Of a stretch of 64,000 nucleotides of DNA, positions 24,301 through 30,200 are shown one piece after another (the stretch's first letter is position 1; every line of letters begins with the position of its first letter). The notes under the pieces were generated by a model. The model was not told where the DNA came from. It did not search any database and saw nothing but the letters and a program-made list of their open reading frames with translations. The DNA comes from Chloropicon primus (taxonomy: Eukaryota; Chlorophyta; Chloropicophyceae; Chloropicales; Chloropicaceae), in assembly GCA_023205875.1 (NCBI GenBank), contig CP060761.1, positions 682,001 to 746,000 of the forward strand, in the 5' to 3' direction. Both the position numbers and the translations under genes were made by a program.

Positions 24301-27240
24301 AATGTGACGCAAATGAAGCACAGGAGATGTTGTTCTATGGCATGTGCCATGAATAGCATGGATCAGGCCAACAGCTCCAGCAGCAGGCTCAGTGTGACCC
24401 ACGTAGGTCTTGCCCGCCTGAACACTGAGAGGCGCAGTTCCCTCCAAATCAGCACTTCTGGATTGCAAAAGCACCGCGTGGGCTGCACCAATCTCAATAG
24501 GGTCTCCGAGCGGAGTACCCGTACCATGCATGTTAAGGATAGCCACAGAGGAGCTTGCCAAAGAAGCCCTCTGCATTGCACTGGATATAACCTTTTGTTG
24601 TGCAGGGCCGTTTGGTGCAGTCAAGGCAGATGAGCGACCATCTTGGTTCACAGCAGATCCTGCAAAGCACACCACATGGCCTCCTGTCTCAGCAGACTTG
24701 CCTTCTGCGTCAAGCAACAAAACACCACAAGCTTCTCCACGCACATATCCATCGGCATCTGCATCGAGGGTCTTGCACCTGCCTTCAATGCCCAACATAC
24801 CAGCCTGCTTGAACACAGCACAAGTGTCTGGATCCATAGTTACGTTAACCCCACATGCAAGTGCCATAATGCACTCACCAAGTATTAGGCAATTATATCC
24901 AAAATGAGCTCCTACTAAAGAAGAGGAGCAGGCAGTATCTGTGCTTACTGAAGGACCTTGTAAACCGTATACATACGAAACACGACCTGCAGCAACACTC
25001 AATGCGTTACCTGTTCCTGCATAAGGACTCACATCACGTACATATGTAGTAGTGACTTGATGATAATCCATGCTCGAAATTCCAACATAAACACCCACTG
25101 GGGACGACCTTGTAGACAGTCCTGACAAAGCTTCCCAAGATCCCTCCAACAATAATCTCTGTTGAGGATCCACAAAGGTTGTTTCACTTGGAGACAAGCC
25201 CACAGATTCTGAGTCAAACATTTCAACTTGGCATATCAATGCACCGAAGTATGCCCCCATAGGACCAGCACGCCATGCAATAGATTCTGCATCTGCACGC
25301 TCATACGCTGTACTGCAATCCAAACCACACGTCTCCTCAAGGGTACGCATCTTTCCTGGAGCACGACTAGACACCGATGACACATATATCAACATGTCCT
25401 CGGAGATCTTGCCACCGGGAATGCCTTGCGCAACGGTCTGCTCTTCCATTTCATACACAGCGTCTTCAGGAGCCATTGTCTCGCTGATGAACCCTGCGAC
25501 TGCATTGATGTTTGGATAATCAAACACCAAAGTAGAAGGCAATTCCACACCGATGCTCTCTTGAACTGTATTGAAGAGCTCCACAGCTCCTAAGGAGTCC
25601 AAACCTGCATCCATCAAGGGCTCGTCCAAACCCACTTCACGGCCTACAACATCATTCACCATGATCTTCAACTGGCTCACTATTTGAGATGTGCGCTCCT
25701 GTGAAGATAGTGATGACATTGCAAAACGTTTTGCTGTGTCCTTGTCCTTGTCCTTGTCCTTTGAAACATTCTCAGATGTGCTCACTGAAACTTCACTGAA
25801 GAAAGCAGGAACAGAAGGCATCAATTTCAGGAAGCGGCCCCATGAGATTGGTGCTGCCGCTACCAAAGGCAAAGACATGCCAGCACTGACACTATCATTG
25901 GCGGATCGCAAGATACTTCCCAAAACACACAAACCTTCAACTGACGTCAAAGATTGCATGCCAACACGTTCCAGTCTCGAGGACGTAGAGGAAGACTGCA
26001 GAGCCATTCCTCCACCAGACCATGCTCCCCACTGAATGCTGGTGGCACAGCCTCCCTGAGACTCCATGGCGCTGGACCACGTGTCCAAGTAGGCATTGGC
26101 TGCACTGTAGTTGGATTGACCCGCTGAGCCTAGCAACGACGCTATGGAAGAGAACAACAGTTGAGAGGAAACACTGTGACCCCAAGAGCGCGCATGCAAA
26201 TGATGCAAGGCATCCACCTTGGGTGCAAAGACAGTGCGTACACTCTGCATGCTCTGAGATCCCAAAAGCATATCAGACAGCAAGCCTCCAGCATGCATCA
26301 CTTGAGCCAAAGGCATGTCAAGGCCTGGCCACGACAAAGCACTGCTGCACTCCTCCTGGGAGCCTGCATCACATCTAATGGCACAGAACACTGCACTGCT
26401 CGATGGATCTTGCAAACTCAACAAGGCAGACTTGGATTTGTCCATGTCAACAGGCAACCTGTAATGACCAGAACGTCCGGCAAGCCTGAGATCAGGGGTC
26501 ATGTGTTGGGCAGCCCACTGACCCATAAGGGATCCAAGGGCACCCAAACCACCTGTCACAAAAGAGCAACCAGACTCCTGCATACTCAACAGACTTGTGG
26601 TGCCAAGACCCTGGCTCACAACAACCTTGCCAACATGCTTAGCACCAGCCAGCCAACGGAGGGCAGCTTGAACGCCGTTCAGTGTATGAGAAGTACTTCT
26701 CAGCCCTGACACGGCACCCTCTGCAATACCACCAGCAAGACGGCACAGTGCTTGGTGTGTCCTGGCAGGAGGCAAGAAGTCCACCGCCAAAAGACTGTAA
26801 ACCACATCAGGACGCTCCCGGTGTACACCAGATGCACTCCAAATGTCGCGCTTACCAATCTCCACCAACTGACCACCAAGGTGCAAGCAAGATAAACTTG
26901 CTCCGACCATACCTGATGATGTCAGTGAGTTGAGAATCAAGCCCATGCCTTCCACCTGTCCATTGTAAGCCGTTTGTCCCAAATCAGCATACCTGGTCGA
27001 TCGCGAACTCACAACATGTTGTACGCCCATAGATCTCAGCAAGTGCCTCTTCAAACTGCTACCTGCTGTGGCCCACATCTCGCCACCAAGGGCATGAACC
27101 ACTTGACAAGCAGCCAGGCCTATGCCTCCCGCAGCGGCATGCACCAGTACGGCCTGACCTGCATTGCTTGGAAGAGATGCTGCATGGCACATGGCAACAT
27201 CTACGGTCATGAACACAGTGACCATGGTGCATGCCTCCAC
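1..27240 (-). CDS. PKS reading-frame segment 3 (rest of M8 to start of M14)
   Basis: This segment continues the synthase in the frame whose codons begin at positions divisible by three. It is open at base 1, so it has no stop inside the window. It holds the end of ER8, KR8 and ACP8, then complete modules M9 to M13, and the start of KS14. I translated the KS, DH, KR and ACP active-site regions of each module, the M11-M13 linkers and the divergent KS patches, and found no in-frame stop. Distances between equivalent sites are 4,998 or 5,001 bases, all multiples of three. The rest is inferred from near-identity to the open segment upstream. Confidence 0.85.
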   Translation of the reverse strand, partial: MEACTMVTVFMTVDVAMCHAASLPSNAGQAVLVHAAAGGIGLAACQVVHALGGEMWATAGSSLKRHLLRSMGVQHVVSSRSTRYADLGQTAYNGQVEGMGLILNSLTSSGMVGASLSCLHLGGQLVEIGKRDIWSASGVHRERPDVVYSLLAVDFLPPARTHQALCRLAGGIAEGAVSGLRSTSHTLNGVQAALRWLAGAKHVGKVVVSQGLGTTSLLSMQESGCSFVTGGLGALGSLMGQWAAQHMTPDLRLAGRSGHYRLPVDMDKSKSALLSLQDPSSSAVFCAIRCDAGSQEECSSALSWPGLDMPLAQVMHAGGLLSDMLLGSQSMQSVRTVFAPKVDALHHLHARSWGHSVSSQLLFSSIASLLGSAGQSNYSAANAYLDTWSSAMESQGGCATSIQWGAWSGGGMALQSSSTSSRLERVGMQSLTSVEGLCVLGSILRSANDSVSAGMSLPLVAAAPISWGRFLKLMPSVPAFFSEVSVSTSENVSKDKDKDKDTAKRFAMSSLSSQERTSQIVSQLKIMVNDVVGREVGLDEPLMDAGLDSLGAVELFNTVQESIGVELPSTLVFDYPNINAVAGFISETMAPEDAVYEMEEQTVAQGIPGGKISEDMLIYVSSVSSRAPGKMRTLEETCGLDCSTAYERADAESIAWRAGPMGAYFGALICQVEMFDSESVGLSPSETTFVDPQQRLLLEGSWEALSGLSTRSSPVGVYVGISSMDYHQVTTTYVRDVSPYAGTGNALSVAAGRVSYVYGLQGPSVSTDTACSSSLVGAHFGYNCLILGECIMALACGVNVTMDPDTCAVFKQAGMLGIEGRCKTLDADADGYVRGEACGVLLLDAEGKSAETGGHVVCFAGSAVNQDGRSSALTAPNGPAQQKVISSAMQRASLASSSVAILNMHGTGTPLGDPIEIGAAHAVLLQSRSADLEGTAPLSVQAGKTYVGHTEPAAGAVGLIHAIHGTCHRTTSPVLHLRHINPILTRILGGSQSAQGARMGHLCREQNGLTWSESTHASGVSAFAFQGTNAHALVQHTMMNVGVLSSWVGQHWQNQRFWVGPVSHPLVLAAVPVLHDDIHVCTYSQLMRPSLQWIWDHRVMGRVLFPGAGFMETACALVAVAHQGSLPGAAVQASIAAPLMLPVSPTDDSTSAPLYLESKIWCLTGKLQIGSSSSMSGPSGGSVHMRSLASRLVSEIVSADAVTDTNVSIDCTRSLCQGPLDWSQVRQGLALAGLQYGPQFSGAWNVRVKTGRAAQGCMKSIPEHLPGDHDESGMMVHPAALDGCLQLAAVMHVGSDSAESSGMSGGAYVPAGFGAFSVPQKTHDLHMYALAESVAPPSGSQSVITNHVLQRKSGAPVAVLSELEARQMGARPVGRAQAVTEKKDLLYEVSWQCDSVVLPSPSSLQGHDLSRFTILLEQDQSEIAFEVHPGLGVNASMLVTQAVMALLQQLPESVTGASKLVALVLGCLPAAWSSSSSSLSNWSFGSMLGLMRTLAQERPRQAMHDVDLDMYAPSDVSAQSLTTSLHDLEAAIRQNTWLQSRLLHGRVSSSLSYSQLVPSPRGSLSSLAAHKLDSDAGGEGMVFLQVMAVGLNFRDVLNVLGAYPGDPGPPGSDMSGIVSDVWDTRHLHDAPDALQVGIRVAGLAPGCLGSHAYTHHQLVVPIPKAATFVEACTMVTVFMTVDVAMCHAASLPSNAGQAVLVHAAAGGIGLAACQVVHALGGEMWATAGSSLKRHLLRSMGVQHVVSSRSTRYADLGQTAYNGQVEGMGLILNSLTSSGMVGASLSCLHLGGQLVEIGKRDIWSASGVHRERPDVVYSLLAVDFLPPARTHQALCRLAGGIAEGAVSGLRSTSHTLNGIQAALRWLAGAKHVGKVVVSQGLGTTSLLSMQESGCSFVTGGLGALGSLMGQWAAQHMTPDLRLAGRSGHYRLPVDMDKSKSALLSLQDPSSSAVFCAIRCDAGSQEECSSALSWPGLDMPLAQVMHAGGLLSDMLLGSQSMQSVRTVFAPKVDALHHLHARSWGHSVSSQLLFSSIASLLGSAGQSNYSAANAYLDTWSSAMESQGGCATSIQWGAWSGGGMALQSSSTSSRLERVGMQSLTSVEGLCVLGSILRSANDSVSAGMSLPLVAAAPISWGRFLKLMPSVPAFFSEVSVSTSENVSKDKDKDTAKRFAMSSLSSQERTSQIVSQLKIMVNDVVGREVGLDEPLMDAGLDSLGAVELFNTVQQSMGVELPSTLVFDYPNINAVAGFISETMAPEDAVYEMEEQTVAQGIPGGKISEDMLIYVSSVSSRAPGKMRTLEETCGLDCSTAYERADAESIAWRAGPMGAYFGALICQVEMFDSESVGLSPSETTFVDPQQRLLLEGSWEALSGLSTRSSPVGVYVGISSMDYSKVTSQYLTDVSPYAGTGNALSVAAGRVSYVYGLQGPAISTDTACSSSLVGSHIACDSLLLGECIMALACGVNLTLAPDTGVVFKQAGMLGIEGRCKTLDADADGYVRGEACGVLLLDAEGKSAETGGHVVCFAGSAVNQDGRSSALTAPNGPAQQKVISSAMQRASLASSSVAILNMHGTGTPLGDPIEIGAAHAVLLQSRSADLEGTAPLSVQAGKTYVGHTEPAAGAVGLIHAIHGTCHRTTSPVLHLRHINPHLTRILGGSQSAQGARMGHLCREQNGLTWSESTHASGVSAFAFQGTNAHALVRHTMMNVGVLSSWVGQHWQNQRFWVGPVSHPLVLAAVPVLHDDIHVCTYSQLMRPSLQWIWDHRVMGRVLFPGAGFMETACALVAVAHQGSLPGAAVQASIAAPLMLPASPTDDSTSAPLYLESKIWCLTGKLQIGSSSSMSGPSGGSVHMRSLASRLVSEIVSADAVTDTNVSIDCTRSLCQGPLDWSQVRQGLALAGLQYGPQFSGAWNVRVKTGRAAQGCMKSIPEHLPGDHDESGMMVHPAALDGCLQLAAVMHVGSDSAESSGMSGGAYVPAGFGAFSVPQKTHDLHMYALAESVAPPSGSQSVITNHVLQRKSGAPVAVLSELEARQMGARPVGRAQAVTEKKDLLYEVSWQCDSVVLPSPSSLQGHDLSRFTILLEQDQSEIAFEVHPGLGVNASMLVTQAVMALLQQLPESVTGASKLVALVLGCLPAAWSSSSSSLSNWSFGSMLGLMRTLAQERPRQAMHDVDLDMYAPSDVSAQSLTTSLHDLEAAIRQNTWLQSRLLHGRVSSSLSYSQLVPSPRGSLSSLAAHKLDSDAGGEGMVFLQVMAVGLNFRDVLNVLGAYPGDPGPPGSDMSGIVSDVWDTRHLHDAPDALQVGIRVAGLAPGCLGSHAYTLHQLVVPIPKAASFVEACTMVTVFMTVDVAMCHAASLPSNAGQAVLVHAAAGGIGLAACQVVHALGGEMWATAGSSLKRHLLRSMGVQHVVSSRSTRYADLGQTAYNGQVEGMGLILNSLTSSGMVGASLSCLHLGGQLVEIGKRDIWSASGVHRERPDVVYSLLAVDFLPPARTHQALCRLAGGIAEGAVSGLRSTSHTLNGIQAALRWLAGAKHVGKVVVSQGLGTTSLLSMQESGCSFVTGGLGALGSLMGQWAAQHMTPDLRLAGRSGHYRLPVDMDKSKSALLSLQDPSSSAVFCAIRCDAGSQEECSSALSWPGLDMPLAQVMHAGGLLSDMLLGSQSMQSVRTVFAPKVDALHHLHARSWGHSVSSQLLFSSIASLLGSAGQSNYSAANAYLDTWSSAMESQGGCATSIQWGAWSGGGMALQSSSTSSRLERVGMQSLTSVEGLCVLGSILRSANDSVSAGMSLPLVAAAPISWGRFLKLMPSVPAFFSEVSVSTSENVSKDKDKDTAKRFAMSSLSSQERTSQIVSQLKIMVNDVVGREVGLDEPLMDAGLDSLGAVELFNTVQQSMGVELPSTLVFDYPNINAVAGFISETMAPEDAVYEMEEQTVAQGIPGGKISEDMLIYVSSVSSRAPGKMRTLEETCGLDCSAVYERADAESIAWRAGPMGAYFGALICQVEMFDSESVGLSPSETTFVDPQQRLLLEGSWEALSGLSTRSSPVGVYVGISSMDYSKVTSQYLTDVSPYAGTGNALSVAAGRVSYVYGLQGPAISTDTACSSSLVGSHVACDSLLLGECIMALACGVNLTLAPDTGVVFKQAGMLAIDGRCKTLDADADGYVRGEACGVLLLDAEGKSAETGGHVVCFAGSAVNQDGRSSALTAPNGPAQQKVISSAMQRASLASSSVAILNMHGTGTPLGDPIEIGAAHAVLLQSRSADLEGTAPLSVQAGKTYVGHTEPAAGAVGLIHAIHGTCHRTTSPVLHLRHINPHLTRILGGSQSAQGARMGHLCREQNGLTWSESTHASGVSAFAFQGTNAHALVRHTMMNVGVLSSWVGQHWQNQRFWVGPVSHPLVLAAVPVLHDDIHVCTYSQLMRPSLQWIWDHRVMGRVLFPGAGFMETACALVAVAHQGSLPGAAVQASIAAPLMLPASPTDDSTSAPLYLESKIWCLTGKLQIGSSSSMSGPSGGSVHMRSLASRLVSEIVSADAVADTNVSIDCTRSLCQGPLDWSQVRQGLALAGLQYGPQFSGAWNVRVKTGRAAQGCMKSIPEHLPGDHDESGMMVHPAALDGCLQLAAVMHVGSDSAESSGMSGGAYVPAGFGAFSVPQKTHDLHMYALAESVAPPSGSQSVITNHVLQRKSGAPVAVLSELEARQMGARPVGRAQAVTEKKDLLYEVSWQCDSVVSPSPSSLQGHDLSRFTILLEQDQSEIAFEVHPGLGVNASMLVTQAVMALLQQLPESVTGASKLVALVLGCLPAAWSSSSSSLSNWSFGSMLGLMRTLAQERPRQAMHDVDLDMYAPSDVSAQSLTTSLHDLEAAIRQNTWLQSRLLHGRVSSSLSYSQLVPSPRGSLSSLAAHKLDSDAGGEGMVFLQVMAVGLNFRDVLNVLGAYPGDPGPPGSDMSGIVSDVWDTRHLHDAPDALQVGIRVAGLAPGCLGSHAYTLHQLVVPIPKAASFVEACTMVTVFMTVDVAMCHAASLPSNAGQAVLVHAAAGGIGLAACQVVHALGGEMWATAGSSLKRHLLRSMGVQHVVSSRSTRYADLGQTAYNGQVEGMGLILNSLTSSGMVGASLSCLHLGGQLVEIGKRDIWSPSGVHRERPDVVYSLLAVDFLPPARTHQALCRLAGGISEGAVSGLRSTSHTLNGIQAALRWLAGAKHVGKVVVSQGLGTTSLLSMQESGCSFVTGGLGALGSLMGQWAAQHMTPDLRLAGRSGHYRLPVDMDKSKSALLSLQDPSSSAVFCAIRCDAGSQEECSSALSWPGLDMPLAQVMHAGGLLSDMLLGSQSMQSVRTVFAPKVDALHHLHARSWGHSVSSQLLFSSIASLLGSAGQSNYSAANAYLDTWSSAMESQGGCATSIQWGAWSGGGMALQSSSTSSRLERVGMQSLTSVEGLCVLGSILRSANDSVSAGMSLPLVAAAPISWGRFLKLMPSVPAFFSEVERDALEADGSKSVSGQTGFAAQLAKLSENERTSQIETYLTGVVGDVLGREVGGDEPLLDAGLDSLGAVELHNTVQQSMGVELPTTLVFDYPNINAVAGFISETLAPEDAVYEMEEQTVAQGIPGGKISEDMLIYVSSVSSRAPGKMRTLEETCGLDCSTAYERADAESIAWRAGPMGAYFGALICQVEMFDSECLRMSQGEAMLMDPQQRLLLQSAWEALTPMPTRSSLVGVFVGISSMDYSKVMSHYLTDVSPYAGTGNALSVAAGRVSYAYGLQGPAISTDTACSSSLVGSHVACDSLLLGECIMALACGVNLTLAPDTGVVFKQAGMLAIDGRCKTLDADADGYVRGEACGVLLLDAEGKSAETGGHVVCFAGSAVNQDGRSSALTAPNGPAQQKVISSAMQRASLASSSVAILNMHGTGTPLGDPIEIGAAHAVLLQSRSADLEGTAPLSVQAGKTYVGHTEPAAGAVGLIHAIHGTCHRTTSPVLHLRHINPHLTRILGGSQSAQGARMGHLCREQNGLTWSESTHASGVSAFAFQGTNAHALVRHTMMNVGVLSSWVGQHWQNQRFWVGPVSHPLVLAAVPVLHDDIHVCTYSQLMRPSLQWIWDHRVMGRVLFPGAGFMETACALVAVAHQGSLPGAAVQASIAAPLMLPASPTDDSTSAPLYLESKIWCLTGELQIGSSSSMSGPSGGSVHMRSLASRLVSEIVSADAVTDTNVSIDCTRSLCQGPLDWSQVRQGLALAGLQYGPQFSGAWNVRVKTGRAAQGCMKSIPEHLPGDHDESGMMVHPAALDGCLQLAAVMHVGSDSAESSGMSGGAYVPAGFGAFSVPQKTHDLHMYALAESVAPPSGSQSVITNHVLQRKSGAPVAVLSELEARQMGARPVGRAQAVTEKKDLLYEVSWQCDSVVLPSSSSLQGHDLSRFTILLEQDQSEIAFEVHPGLGVNASMLVTQAVMALLQQLPESVTGASKLVALVLGCLPAAWSSSSSSLSNWSFGSMLGLMRTLAQERPRQAMHDVDLDMYAPSDVSAQSLTTSLHDLEAAIRQNTWLQSRLLHGRVSSSLSYSQLVPSPRGSLSSLAAHKLDSDAGGEGMVFLQVMAVGLNFRDVLNVLGAYPGDPGPPGSDMSGIVSDVWDTRHLHDAPDALQVGIRVAGLAPGCLGSHAYTLHQLVVPIPKAASFVEACTMVTVFMTVDVAMCHAASLPSNAGQAVLVHAAAGGIGLAACQVVHALGGEMWATAGSSLKRHLLRSMGVQHVVSSRSTRYADLGQTAYNGQVEGMGLILNSLTSSGMVGASLSCLHLGGQLVEIGKRDIWSPSGVHRERPDVVYSLLAVDFLPPARTHQALCRLAGGIAEGAVSGLRSTSHTLNGVQAALRWLAGAKHVGKVVVSQGLGTTSLLSMQESGCSFVTGGLGALGSLMGQWAAQHMTPDLRLAGRSGHYRLPVDMDKSKSALLSLQDPSSSAVFCAIRCDAGSQEECSSALSWPGLDMPLAQVMHAGGLLSDMLLGSQSMQSVRTVFAPKVDALHHLHARSWGHSVSSQLLFSSIASLLGSAGQSNYSAANAYLDTWSSAMESQGGCATSIQWGAWSGGGMALQSSSTSSRLERVGMQSLTSVEGLCVLGSILRSANDSVSVGMSLPLVAAAPISWGRFLKLMPSVPAFFSEVERDALEADGSKSVSGQTGFAAQLAKLSENERTSQIETYLTGVVGDVLGREVGGDEPLLDAGLDSLGAVELHNTVQQSMGVELPTTLVFDYPNINAVAGFISETLAPEDAVYEMEEQTVAQGIPGGKISEDMLIYVSSVSSRAPGKMRTLEETCGLDCSTAYERADAESIAWRAGPMGAYFGALICQVEMFDSECLRMSQGEAMLMDPQQRLLLQSAWEALTPMPTRSSLVGVFVGISSMDYSKVMSHYLTDVSPYAGTGNALSVAAGRVSYAYGLQGPAISTDTACSSSLVGSHVACDSLLLGECIMALACGVNLTLAPDTGVVFKQAGMLAIDGRCKTLDADADGYVRGEACGVLLLDAEGKSAETGGHVVCFAGSAVNQDGRSSALTAPNGPAQQKVISSAMQRASLASSSVAILNMHGTGTPLGDPIEIGAAHAVLLQSRSADLEGTAPLSVQAGKTYVGHTEPAAGAVGLIHAIHGTCHRTTSPVLHLRHINPHLTRILGGSQSAQGARMGHLCREQNGLTWSESTHASGVSAFAFQGTNAHALVRHTMMNVGVLSSWVGQHWQNQRFWVGPVSHPLVLAAVPVLHDDIHVCTYSQLMRPSLQWIWDHRVMGRVLFPGAGFMETACALVAVAHQGSLPGAAVQASIAAPLMLPASPTDDSTSAPLYLESKIWCLTGELQIGSSSSMSGPSGGSVHMRSLASRLVSEIVSADAVTDTNVSIDCTRSLCQGPLDWSQVRQGLALAGLQYGPQFSGAWNVRVKTGRAAQGCMKSIPEHLPGDHDESGMMVHPAALDGCLQLAAVMHVGSDSAESSGMSGGAYVPAGFGAFSVPQKTHDLHMYALAESVAPPSGSQSVITNHVLQRKSGAPVAVLSELEARQMGARPVGRAQAVTEKKDLLYEVSWQCDSVVLPSSSSLQGHDLSRFTILLEQDQSEIAFEVHPGLGVNASMLVTQAVMALLQQLPESVTGASKLVALVLGCLPAAWSSSSSSLSNWSFGSMLGLMRTLAQERPRQAMHDVDLDMYAPSDVSAQSLTTSLHDLEAAIRQNTWLQSRLLHGRVSSSLSYSQLVPSPRGSLSSLAAHKLDSDAGGEGMVFLQVMAVGLNFRDVLNVLGAYPGDPGPPGSDMSGIVSDVWDTRHLHDAPDALQVGIRVAGLAPGCLGSHAYTLHQLVVPIPKAASFVEACTMVTVFMTVDVAMCHAASLPSNAGQAVLVHAAAGGIGLAACQVVHALGGEMWATAGSSLKRHLLRSMGVQHVVSSRSTRYADLGQTAYNGQVEGMGLILNSLTSSGMVGASLSCLHLGGQLVEIGKRDIWSPSGVHRERPDVVYSLLAVDFLPPARTHQALCRLAGGIAEGAVSGLRSTSHTLNGVQAALRWLAGAKHVGKVVVSQGLGTTSLLSMQESGCSFVTGGLGALGSLMGQWAAQHMTPDLRLAGRSGHYRLPVDMDKSKSALLSLQDPSSSAVFCAIRCDAGSQEECSSALSWPGLDMPLAQVMHAGGLLSDMLLGSQSMQSVRTVFAPKVDALHHLHARSWGHSVSSQLLFSSIASLLGSAGQSNYSAANAYLDTWSSAMESQGGCATSIQWGAWSGGGMALQSSSTSSRLERVGMQSLTSVEGLCVLGSILRSANDSVSAGMSLPLVAAAPISWGRFLKLMPSVPAFFSEVERDALETDGSKSVSGQTGFAAQLAKLSENERTSQIETYLTGVVGDVLGREVGGDEPLLDAGLDSLGAVELHNTVQQSMGVELPTTLVFDYPNINAVAGFISETLAPEDAVYEMEEQTVAQGIPGGKISEDMLIYVSSVSSRAPGKMRTLEETCGLDCSAVYERADAESIAWRAGPMGAYFGALICQVEMFDSECLRMSQGEAMLMDPQQRLLLQSAWEALTPMPTRSSLVGVFVGISSMDYSKVMSHYLTDVSPYAGTGNAL

Positions 27241-30200
27241 CAAAAGTAGCGGCCTTGGGAATAGGCACAACAAGCTGATGATGCGCGTATGCGTGTGATC
27301 CCAGACAACCAGGTGCCAAACCTGCCACCCGGATGCCAACCTGCAATGCATCTGGAGCATCATGCAGATGACGGGTGTCCCACACATCACTCACGATACC
27401 AGACATGTCACTTCCTGGAGGACCAGGATCTCCTGGATAAGCTCCAAGAACATTCAAGACGTCCCTGAAATTTAGACCAACAGCCATTACCTGAAGGAAT
27501 ACCATGCCCTCCCCTCCCGCGTCAGAATCCAGCTTGTGTGCAGCCAAACTACTCAAAGAGCCCCTTGGGCTGGGTACAAGCTGAGAATAAGACAAAGAGG
27601 AAGACACTCTACCATGCAGCAAACGAGACTGGAGCCAAGTGTTTTGCCTGATAGCCGCTTCCAGGTCGTGCAATGACGTTGTCAGGCTCTGTGCAGACAC
27701 ATCACTTGGAGCATACATATCAAGATCCACATCATGCATTGCTTGACGTGGGCGCTCCTGAGCCAATGTACGCATCAAACCCAGCATACTTCCGAATGAC
27801 CAGTTGCTGAGGGACGAGGAGCTGCTTGACCAAGCCGCAGGCAAGCATCCCAAAACAAGAGCAACAAGCTTGCTTGCGCCTGTTACACTTTCAGGAAGCT
27901 GTTGCAGTAAAGCCATTACTGCTTGAGTCACCAGCATACTGGCATTCACGCCAAGTCCAGGATGTACTTCAAAAGCAATCTCACTCTGGTCCTGCTCCAA
28001 CAAAATGGTGAAGCGAGAAAGATCATGTCCTTGCAACGAAGAAGGAGATGGCAAAACAACACTATCACATTGCCAAGAAACCTCGTACAGGAGGTCCTTC
28101 TTTTCTGTGACAGCCTGGGCCCTACCCACTGGACGGGCACCCATCTGCCTTGCCTCCAACTCACTCAGAACGGCAACAGGGGCACCGCTCTTCCTCTGGA
28201 GCACGTGATTTGTGATCACAGACTGTGAACCAGAAGGTGGTGCCACGGACTCTGCCAAAGCATACATATGCAAGTCATGCGTCTTCTGTGGCACACTGAA
28301 AGCTCCAAAGCCGGCAGGCACATAAGCTCCTCCAGACATACCGGATGACTCCGCAGAGTCACTTCCAACGTGCATCACGGCAGCCAGCTGCAAGCAGCCA
28401 TCTAAGGCAGCAGGGTGAACCATCATACCTGACTCATCGTGATCACCTGGAAGGTGCTCAGGGATACTCTTCATGCATCCTTGAGCAGCCCTACCTGTCT
28501 TCACACGCACATTCCATGCACCACTGAACTGGGGACCGTACTGAAGGCCTGCCAAAGCCAAACCTTGGCGCACTTGTGACCAATCCAGTGGTCCTTGGCA
28601 GAGACTGCGGGTACAATCTATAGAAACGTTTGTGTCCGTAACAGCATCTGCGCTGACGATCTCACTGACAAGCCGAGAAGCTAGAGAACGCATGTGTACG
28701 CTGCCTCCGCTCGGGCCTGACATGCTGGATGAAGAGCCTATCTGAAGCTTGCCCGTCAAACACCAAATCTTGCTTTCCAAGTACAGAGAAGCACTTGTTG
28801 AGTCATCTGTTGGCGAGGCTGGCAGCATCAGAGGTGCAGCGATGGATGCCTGCACTGCAGCTCCAGGCAACGACCCTTGATGAGCCACCGCAACCAACGC
28901 ACAGGCTGTCTCCATGAAGCCAGCTCCAGGGAAGAGCACACGGCCCATCACCCTGTGATCCCAAATCCATTGCAGACTTGGACGCATCAGTTGGCTGTAT
29001 GTGCACACATGAATGTCGTCGTGCAGAACGGGAACAGCGGCCAGAACCAAAGGATGGGAAACAGGTCCCACCCAGAAGCGCTGATTCTGCCAGTGCTGGC
29101 CCACCCAACTTGAGAGCACTCCTACATTCATCATGGTGTGTTGGACCAAAGCATGAGCATTGGTTCCTTGGAACGCAAATGCACTCACACCAGAGGCATG
29201 TGTAGACTCACTCCAAGTCAAACCATTTTGCTCACGGCACAAATGACCCATGCGAGCTCCTTGCGCAGATTGAGATCCTCCCAAAATACGCGTCAGATGA
29301 GGGTTAATGTGACGCAAATGAAGCACAGGAGATGTTGTTCTATGGCATGTGCCATGAATAGCATGGATCAGGCCAACAGCTCCAGCAGCAGGCTCAGTGT
29401 GACCCACGTAGGTCTTGCCCGCCTGAACACTGAGAGGCGCAGTTCCCTCCAAATCAGCACTTCTGGATTGCAAAAGCACCGCGTGGGCTGCACCAATCTC
29501 AATAGGGTCTCCGAGCGGAGTACCCGTACCATGCATGTTAAGGATAGCCACAGAGGAGCTTGCCAAAGAAGCCCTCTGCATTGCACTGGATATAACCTTT
29601 TGTTGTGCAGGGCCGTTTGGTGCAGTCAAGGCAGATGAGCGACCATCTTGGTTCACAGCAGATCCTGCAAAGCACACCACATGGCCTCCTGTCTCAGCAG
29701 ACTTGCCTTCTGCGTCAAGCAACAAAACACCACAAGCTTCTCCACGCACATATCCATCTGCATCTGCATCGAGGGTCTTGCACCTGCCTTCAATGCCCAA
29801 CATACCAGCCTGCTTGAACACAGCACCAGTATCAGGAGCCAAGGTCAGATTCACACCACATGCAAGTGCCATAATGCACTCACCAAGCAACAGATTGTCA
29901 CATGCCACATGAGATCCTACTAAAGAAGAGGAGCAGGCAGTATCTGTGCTGATTGCAGGACCTTGTAAACCATATACATACGAAACACGACCTGCAGCAA
30001 CACTCAATGCGTTACCTGTTCCTGCATAAGGACTCACATCAGTCAGGTATTGCGATGTAACCTTACTGTAGTCCATTGTTGATATTCCAACATAAACACC
30101 CACTGGGGACGACCTTGTAGACAGTCCTGACAAAGCTTCCCAAGATCCCTCCAACAATAATCTCTGTTGAGGATCCACAAAGGTTGTTTCACTTGGAGAC

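Noticed and set aside
27059-27240. Cys/His-rich C-terminal tail of the long open frame as a metal-binding domain
   Set aside because: It is the out-of-frame reading of ER sequence after the extra base and appears likewise in wrong-frame readings of the other ER copies.
27230-27245. Programmed ribosomal frameshift
   Set aside because: No slippery heptamer or following structure stands out, and the other copies of the same sequence need no shift.
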